A DNA stretch of 64,000 nt from Staphylococcus muscae. GTDB lineage: Bacteria > Bacillota > Bacilli > Staphylococcales > Staphylococcaceae. This document shows positions 58,378-64,000 of the stretch, piece by piece. The notes under the pieces are model-generated. The model searched no databases. It had not been told where the DNA came from and saw nothing but the letters and a program-made list of their open reading frames with translations. Where the stretch lies: assembly GCF_003019275.1 (NCBI RefSeq), contig NZ_CP027848.1:496001-560000 (forward strand), read 5' to 3'. Every line of letters begins with the position of its first letter. Position 1 is the stretch's first letter. The position numbers and the translations under genes are program-made.

Positions 58378-59581
58378 TAAAGAGATGTTTGTAACAGCTT
58401 TACCTGTCATGCAACAGCTCGTTAGTCACGGGTATGAAGCGTATTTTGTCGGTGGTTCAGTCCGTGATTATTTAATGAAAAGACCCATCAATGATATCGA
58501 TATCACAACGAATGCGACGCCAGATGAAGTCGAAGCACTGTTCGAACATACAATTCCGATTGGCAAAGCGCACGGTACAATAAATGTTGTTTGGCAAGGC
58601 AACAACTATGAAATCACCACTTTTCGTACGGAAGGCGATTACATCGATCACCGTCGTCCAAGTGAGGTTCACTTTGTCCGTGATTTATACCAAGATGTCG
58701 AACGACGTGACTTTACGATTAACGCAATTGCGATGAATCAACATTTTCATATGACTGATTATTTTGATGGCCAAACAGACATCCAATCAAAGGTCATTCG
58801 CACAGTAGGAAACCCTGATGAACGTTTTGGAGAGGATGCGTTGCGTATTTTAAGAGGTGTCCGTTTCAAATCACAACTCGGTTTTACAATTGCGTCAGAA
58901 ACATACAAAGCAATGTTACAACGCACTCCAGATATCACACATCTTGCAATTGAACGTATCATGGTAGAACTAGAGAAACTATTAAATGGTCAATATGTCT
59001 CTAGTACCTTTGAGATGTTACATGATTTGAATATATGGAAATACATGCCTTTCTTTAAAGAAATAGACATGCATCATATTCGCATTACAAGTCCTGTTAC
59101 ATTGGCTCAGTTTTTAGCAATGATCATGTATCACATGCAAGGGCAAACGAGCAATACAAAGCAATTAAAACGGAGCAATGATGAAATCAAACACGCAGAG
59201 CAATTATGCCGTGCAATGAAGTGCGCACCAACATTAAATACAAAAGCAGAATTGCGTCAATTTGTCTATGATTTTGGGCAAACACGATGCATTGAATTGC
59301 TCGCAATACAATCTCAATTGAAAACGAATGGCATCCCACAAGTGTCACCACTTATTTTTAATACACAAACAATCTCCGACACTTGGCAGTCGCTTGTAAT
59401 TCAAGAGAGACAACAATTAGCAGTCAATGGAACAGTACTTATGACGGCATTGAATCGAAAAGCAGGTCCATGGTTAAAAGAAGCCTTGCGTTGTGCTGAA
59501 TGTGCTGTCGTACAACAAAAGGTGAACAATAACGAACAAGAAATTATTGAATGGGTGAAGGCACATGTCGAAATATCGTGA
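58370..59581 (+). CDS. cca: CCA tRNA nucleotidyltransferase
   Basis: A 403-residue enzyme that adds or repairs the 3' CCA end of tRNA. The head domain has FVGGSVRDYLMKRPINDIDI with its DxD metal pair, then RRDFTINAIAMN, RFGEDALRILRGVRF and ERIMVELEKLL, all typical of class II enzymes. The ATG at 58370 overlaps the end of bshA by eight bases with GGAG nine bases upstream. It is followed by an overlap with birA. Confidence 0.95.
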   Translation: MHDKEMFVTALPVMQQLVSHGYEAYFVGGSVRDYLMKRPINDIDITTNATPDEVEALFEHTIPIGKAHGTINVVWQGNNYEITTFRTEGDYIDHRRPSEVHFVRDLYQDVERRDFTINAIAMNQHFHMTDYFDGQTDIQSKVIRTVGNPDERFGEDALRILRGVRFKSQLGFTIASETYKAMLQRTPDITHLAIERIMVELEKLLNGQYVSSTFEMLHDLNIWKYMPFFKEIDMHHIRITSPVTLAQFLAMIMYHMQGQTSNTKQLKRSNDEIKHAEQLCRAMKCAPTLNTKAELRQFVYDFGQTRCIELLAIQSQLKTNGIPQVSPLIFNTQTISDTWQSLVIQERQQLAVNGTVLMTALNRKAGPWLKEALRCAECAVVQQKVNNNEQEIIEWVKAHVEIS

Positions 59582-60539
59582 TCAAATTTTACAATTGTTA
59601 GCTGAGGCACAACCACAATATGTATCAGGACAAGCAATTGCCAATCAACTAAATATTTCACGCATGACAGTTAAGAAGGTCATTGATCAACTCAAATCGG
59701 AACATGTTTCAATAGACTCTGTTCATAATAAAGGACATCGTTTAAATGATTATCCAACTGTCTGGCATAAAGGAATTCTTCAGGATTTGTTGAAACATCA
59801 ATCACTAATTGAAACGATTGAAACATATGAGTCAGTTACATCAACACAAGATATTGCGAAACATTTACTCATCGATCATTCTGAAAGTATGTTGATATTA
59901 AGTGATGAACAAACTGCTGGCAAAGGACGGTTCAAACGCCCTTGGCAATCAGCGAAAGGAAAAGGCATTTGGATGACACTCGTATTACGTCCCAACATTC
60001 CTTTTTCTATGTTAACAACATTTAATTTGTTCATTTCACTCGCAATTTGTCATACGATTCAACAATATACAGATGAGAAAGTTTCAATCAAATGGCCAAA
60101 TGACATTTATATTGGTAATAGAAAAGTCTGTGGCTTTTTAACTGAAATGATTGCGAATGCAGATGGGATTGAAGCTGTCATCTGTGGCATTGGCATTAAT
60201 GTCAATCAGCAATCCGATGACTTTGATACGTCTGTACCACTTCAAGCAACAAGTATTCGTCAACATCGTGAAACAGATGTAGAACGTTATATATTTTTGC
60301 GGAATTTAATCATACAAATCGAACGACGATACCAACAGTTTTTGACGGAACCATTTAGCACGATTAAAGATGAATACATCGCTGTGTCCAATATATGGAA
60401 TCGTCGATTACGTTTTACAGAAGGTGAAAAACGATTTTATGGAAAAGTCATTCGTATTGACAATGATGGCTTTTTATATGTATTAGATGAACAAGGCGAT
60501 ATCCATCGTCTTATGAGTGCAGATATCGAACTACCTTAG
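59565..60539 (+). CDS. birA: Biotin--acetyl-CoA-carboxylase ligase and repressor BirA
   Basis: A 324-residue bifunctional protein. A winged helix (about 1-62, YVSGQAIANQLNISRMTVKK) should bind biotin operator DNA; the ligase domain has the biotinyl-AMP loop AGKGRFKRPWQSAKGKGIW (family GRGRxxRxW), IKWPNDIYIGNRKVCG and a C-terminal SH3-like part. It attaches biotin to AccB, the partner of AccC encoded at the start of this window, and may repress biotin genes. It overlaps cca by 17 bases. Confidence 0.94.
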   Translation: MSKYRDQILQLLAEAQPQYVSGQAIANQLNISRMTVKKVIDQLKSEHVSIDSVHNKGHRLNDYPTVWHKGILQDLLKHQSLIETIETYESVTSTQDIAKHLLIDHSESMLILSDEQTAGKGRFKRPWQSAKGKGIWMTLVLRPNIPFSMLTTFNLFISLAICHTIQQYTDEKVSIKWPNDIYIGNRKVCGFLTEMIANADGIEAVICGIGINVNQQSDDFDTSVPLQATSIRQHRETDVERYIFLRNLIIQIERRYQQFLTEPFSTIKDEYIAVSNIWNRRLRFTEGEKRFYGKVIRIDNDGFLYVLDEQGDIHRLMSADIELP

Positions 60540-60568
60540 TGTTGTCGTGAAAGGAGGGCGTCATTGGA

Positions 60569-63277
60569 ATGAAATCACCAAGATATGCTGTCATTGATCT
60601 AGAAACGACAGGTAACCAACCACATATTGATGATATTATTCAAATCGGTATCGTATTTATCGAACAACATGCGATTGTGGATACTTACCATACAATGATT
60701 AAAACAGACAAAGAAATCCCAACATTTATTCAAGCACTGACATCTATTGAAAATCATATGCTTACAAAAGCACCTTATTTTCATGAAATAGCAGATGAGT
60801 TATTTAAAAAATTACAAGGCTGTGTTTTTGTTGCGCACAATGTAAATTTTGACTTAAATTTTTTGAAAATCGCATTCGAACAATGTCATATCTCATACAA
60901 TCCAAGACGTGTGATTGACACTTTAGAACTGTTCAAAATTGCATTTCCAACAGCAAAAAGTTACCAGTTAAGTGAATTAGCACAAGATTTAAACATTCCG
61001 TTGACGCAAGCACATCGAGCAGACGAAGATGCAGAAACAACAGCAAAAATCATGATACGTGCCTTTCATCAATTTGAGGGTCTACCCATTGAAACAAAAA
61101 AGCAATTATTTCATTTGAGCAAAGATTTAAAATTTAACTTACAAGATTATTTCTTTGAACTCGTACGAAAACATCATAGCGATCAGACCGTTTCGCCCTT
61201 ATTAGAACAATTTGAACAAATATACTATCAGCCTGTTTATCTTTTTGAAAAACCATACATTGATTTTGATGGTGATTTGAATGCACTCTATAAGAAAGTA
61301 GTGACACAGGCAGGTTATCAATACCGTGAAGATCAACGTTACTTGACTGAAGTAATTTATCATCAGCTTATGCATGATGAAAATGCATTGATTGAAGCTG
61401 AAACAGGGAGTGGCAAATCTCTCGCATACCTTATTGCAGCAGTGATGTATTATATCGAAACTGGCGAACATGTGATGATTTCAACAAATACAAAGCTATT
61501 ACAATATCAATTAATTCAACAAGATATCCCATTAATCAATCGAGCATTAAATACACAGTTGAATGCCTGTATGGTCAAAAGTAAAAAAGACTACATTTCT
61601 TTGGGGCTCGTGCAACAAATCATTAAAGATCAAACGAATAACTATGAAGTTAATTTACTTAAAATGCAATTGCTCGTATGGTTAATCGAAACACATACCG
61701 GAGACATTCATGAACTGAATTTGCGCGGTGGCGTAAAAATGTATCTTGATCAAAAAATTGAGACATACGTTCCTATACGAAAAGATATCGACTATTACTA
61801 TCAACTCAGAATGCAAGCATCACATATTCAAATAGGGATTACAAACCATGCACACTTATTAAAAGCATCAGGTGAGAATGTGATTTATCAACTATTCGAC
61901 CACTGCATTATTGACGAAGCACATCGATTACCTGACTATGCCTTAGATTGTGTGGTACATGAAGTAGGATACGCAGATATTAAATATCAACTTGGGCTGA
62001 TTGGAAAAACAGAAAATGAAAAGTTACTAGCGCAAGTTGATCAACTAGAACAATTAAGAGTCCAACAAAAATTAAATATTGCACCGATGAATGTCTTTGC
62101 AATCAAACAAGATATCAATGAAATACACGAAATGAACGATGCGCTTTTTGAACGATTGTTCACACAGATTCGACCAGAACAACTACATAACGATGAGTCT
62201 TCAAAACGATATGATTTCTATGATTTATCAACAGAATCACTGTTAATAGATATACAACAACTGATAAAAAAAATACATCTCACACTTCTTCATTTTGAAA
62301 CGATTAAACATAAAACAGTCAAAACATTACGTAAGCAACTATTAAATATTGTTGCGCAGTTAAAACCATTTGAAGAAGGGATTAAGCAAGGAAACGTTTT
62401 TTATGTATCTCTTAAAAATTTAGATCAAAAAGCGACCATTCGATTGCATATTAAACAAGATGATGTAAAAACAATATTGACTGAAAAGTTACTTTTACAG
62501 TTTAAATCGCTCACCTTCATTTCAGGCACTTTGACATTTAATCAATCTTTTACTGCATTTGAAAATTGGTTTAAAGAAGATACTGCTTTTAACCGCTATC
62601 AGATTCACGTTGAACCATCCAAATATGAGAATGGCTATATCTTTATACCAAACGATATTGAAGATTATCATTATCAAAATCATGATGCGTATATTCAAAC
62701 GATTGTAGAATATATATCGCGCTACGTCTCAACAACAAATGGGAAATGTTTAGTTTTATTTACAAGTTATCAAATGATGTATATCGTCATGGACTATTTA
62801 AATGATATCTCACTCTTTGAGGACTATGTCATTCTTGCACAGCAACAAAGTCAAAATCAAAAGATTGTTCAACAGTTCAATCATTTTGATAAAGCGATCT
62901 TATTAGGAACAAGTAGCTTTTTTGAAGGCTTTGACTACCAAGCGCAAGGCGTCAAATGTGTCATGATTGTAAAACTCCCATTCATGAATCAGCATGCGAC
63001 GAAACCATTACTATTAAAAGACGAATTCTCTAATATTTTTAAAGATTATATTTTACCAGATGCTGTGACACGTTTCAGACAAGGACTCGGTCGACTGTTA
63101 AGAAATGAGCATGATAAAGGAATTATTGTCTCATTTGATAATCGCTTAATCAACAGTCGTTTTAAACCATTTTTCCAAAAAACGATCCAACCTTATCATC
63201 AACAAATTGGTGATATCGATACGTTTGAAAAGCGCTTAAAACAACTCAGACAAACGGAAGTTGAACAGAAAAACTGA
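60569..63277 (+). CDS. dinG: DinG-type helicase with N-terminal exonuclease domain
   Basis: A 902-residue fusion. Residues about 1-165 form a DEDDh exonuclease (VIDLETTGNQPHIDD, HNVNFDLNFLKIAF, HRADEDAETTAKIM), and the rest an XPD/DinG-like helicase with Walker A AETGSGKSLAYLIAA, the DEAH box in CIIDEAHRLPD and motif VI RFRQGLGRLLRNEHD. The four cysteines that hold an iron-sulfur cluster in E. coli DinG are not arranged that way here; the S. aureus enzyme is known to act as a 3'-5' exonuclease. The ATG at 60569 is 11 bases behind AAGGAGG. Confidence 0.92.
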   Translation: MKSPRYAVIDLETTGNQPHIDDIIQIGIVFIEQHAIVDTYHTMIKTDKEIPTFIQALTSIENHMLTKAPYFHEIADELFKKLQGCVFVAHNVNFDLNFLKIAFEQCHISYNPRRVIDTLELFKIAFPTAKSYQLSELAQDLNIPLTQAHRADEDAETTAKIMIRAFHQFEGLPIETKKQLFHLSKDLKFNLQDYFFELVRKHHSDQTVSPLLEQFEQIYYQPVYLFEKPYIDFDGDLNALYKKVVTQAGYQYREDQRYLTEVIYHQLMHDENALIEAETGSGKSLAYLIAAVMYYIETGEHVMISTNTKLLQYQLIQQDIPLINRALNTQLNACMVKSKKDYISLGLVQQIIKDQTNNYEVNLLKMQLLVWLIETHTGDIHELNLRGGVKMYLDQKIETYVPIRKDIDYYYQLRMQASHIQIGITNHAHLLKASGENVIYQLFDHCIIDEAHRLPDYALDCVVHEVGYADIKYQLGLIGKTENEKLLAQVDQLEQLRVQQKLNIAPMNVFAIKQDINEIHEMNDALFERLFTQIRPEQLHNDESSKRYDFYDLSTESLLIDIQQLIKKIHLTLLHFETIKHKTVKTLRKQLLNIVAQLKPFEEGIKQGNVFYVSLKNLDQKATIRLHIKQDDVKTILTEKLLLQFKSLTFISGTLTFNQSFTAFENWFKEDTAFNRYQIHVEPSKYENGYIFIPNDIEDYHYQNHDAYIQTIVEYISRYVSTTNGKCLVLFTSYQMMYIVMDYLNDISLFEDYVILAQQQSQNQKIVQQFNHFDKAILLGTSSFFEGFDYQAQGVKCVMIVKLPFMNQHATKPLLLKDEFSNIFKDYILPDAVTRFRQGLGRLLRNEHDKGIIVSFDNRLINSRFKPFFQKTIQPYHQQIGDIDTFEKRLKQLRQTEVEQKN

Positions 63278-63346
63278 TGCCAACCCTAGATGTGATTATT
63301 AACTTTTGTTAAAATAATAACAGTAAAATAAAATAGGAGATTAATT

Positions 63347-64000
63347 ATGAAAACAACAATTAAAGAAGCAAAAAATTATATCGGACAAGAAGTAACAATT
63401 GGTGCTTGGCTTGCTAATAAGCGCTCAAGCGGTAAAATTGCATTTTTACAACTACGTGATGGTACTGGTTTTATGCAAGGCGTTGTTGTCAAATCAGAAG
63501 TCGGTGAAGATCTCTTCAAAACGGCTAAATCACTCACACAAGAATCTTCTATCTATATCACAGGCGAAATTACCGAAGATCAACGTTCTGACTTAGGCTA
63601 TGAAATGCAAGTGAAACAAATCGAAGTGATTCATGAAGCACATGATTATCCAATCACACCAAAAAGTCACGGCACTGAATTTTTAATGGATCACCGTCAC
63701 TTATGGTTACGTTCAAAAAAACAACATGCAGTGATGAAAATTCGTAATGAAATCATCCGTGCAACATATGAATTCTTTAATGAAAATGGATTTACAAAAA
63801 TTGACCCACCAATTTTAACTGCAAGTGCTCCAGAAGGAACAAGTGAGTTGTTCCACACAAAATATTTTGATGAAGATGCTTTCCTCTCTCAAAGTGGGCA
63901 GTTGTATATGGAAGCTGCAGCAATGGCACACGGTAAAGTATTCTCATTCGGTCCAACTTTCCGTGCTGAAAAATCAAAAACACGTCGCCATTTGATTGAA
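63347..64000 (+). CDS. asnS: Asparagine--tRNA ligase, N-terminal part
   Basis: The gene runs off the window after 218 codons with no stop. The product charges tRNA-Asn. It opens with an OB-fold anticodon-binding domain ([23 protein letters not shown] start; about 1-105), then [21 protein letters not shown] and class II motif 2 beginning [12 protein letters not shown]. The segment [19 protein letters not shown] is typical of AsnRS and distinguishes it from AspRS. The ATG at 63347 has taggaga upstream. No T-box leader was seen. Confidence 0.95.
   Translation, partial: MKTTIKEAKNYIGQEVTIGAWLANKRSSGKIAFLQLRDGTGFMQGVVVKSEVGEDLFKTAKSLTQESSIYITGEITEDQRSDLGYEMQVKQIEVIHEAHDYPITPKSHGTEFLMDHRHLWLRSKKQHAVMKIRNEIIRATYEFFNENGFTKIDPPILTASAPEGTSELFHTKYFDEDAFLSQSGQLYMEAAAMAHGKVFSFGPTFRAEKSKTRRHLIE

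Overview
The window is a chromosomal core segment of a low-GC staphylococcus. Nearly every protein resembles a Staphylococcus aureus protein and gene order is largely the S. aureus order (accC-asp23-nusB-xseAB-ispA, argR-recN-bfmB, gnd/zwf, fur-xerD-scpAB-rluB-srrAB, ebpS-ypdA-ansA-cmk-rpsA-der-gpsA-hup-hepS-menG-hepT-ndk-aroCBA, bshA-cca-birA-dinG-asnS). The exception that places the organism is a complete dxs gene right after ispA. S. aureus makes isoprenoid precursors by the mevalonate route, whereas the S. intermedius/pseudintermedius/delphini and schleiferi branch uses the methylerythritol phosphate (MEP) route. I therefore infer a member of that animal-associated branch; the species is not fixed by this window.

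Layout. 1-8.3 kb: end of accC, an Asp23-family protein, nusB, xseA/xseB, ispA and dxs, then a roughly 520 bp gene-free gap, argR and recN. 8.7-15 kb: branched-chain 2-oxoacid dehydrogenase operon (E3, E1 alpha, E1 beta, E2), bacilliredoxin brxB, an FUSC-type membrane protein, and on the minus strand a 33-residue membrane miniprotein resembling Prli42. 15-25 kb: an M20 peptidase, gnd, an AraC-type regulator, zwf, rnz, proC, a short-chain dehydrogenase, an aldo/keto reductase and a NUDIX hydrolase. 25-35.5 kb: fur, xerD, a DUF309 protein, scpA/scpB/rluB, the redox two-component system srrAB, an FMN riboswitch with ribU, ferredoxin, and a ypbB-recQ pair. 35.6-48 kb: ebpS, ypdA, an orphan protein, ansA, cmk, rpsA, der, gpsA, hup, hepS-menG-hepT and ndk. 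48.05-49.82 kb: an intact ISL3-family insertion sequence. 50-64 kb: aroC-aroB-aroA with a TPR protein and ypiB, a DUF1405 membrane protein, a zinc metallopeptidase, a MazG-like protein, bshA-cca-birA-dinG, and the start of asnS.

How the genes connect. Dxs, IspA and HepS/HepT give a line from precursor to the menaquinone side chain, which MenG finishes; the chorismate that feeds the menaquinone ring comes from aroCBA. SrrAB is, in S. aureus, a respiration-linked redox regulator. BshA makes bacillithiol, BrxB de-bacillithiolates proteins and YpdA reduces bacillithiol disulfide, so three parts of that thiol system lie here. AccC and BirA are linked through biotin. Gnd and Zwf supply NADPH by the pentose phosphate route.

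The window is mostly conserved housekeeping DNA; I found no defence island, prophage or CRISPR array. The points most worth following are: dxs itself; a sensor kinase SrrB with no cysteine at all; an insertion sequence placed in the poly-T tract of the ndk terminator with a perfect 8 bp target duplication; the Prli42-like miniprotein; and a displaced ribosome binding site in front of ypdA. Statements comparing to other species come from memory of those families, not from a search.
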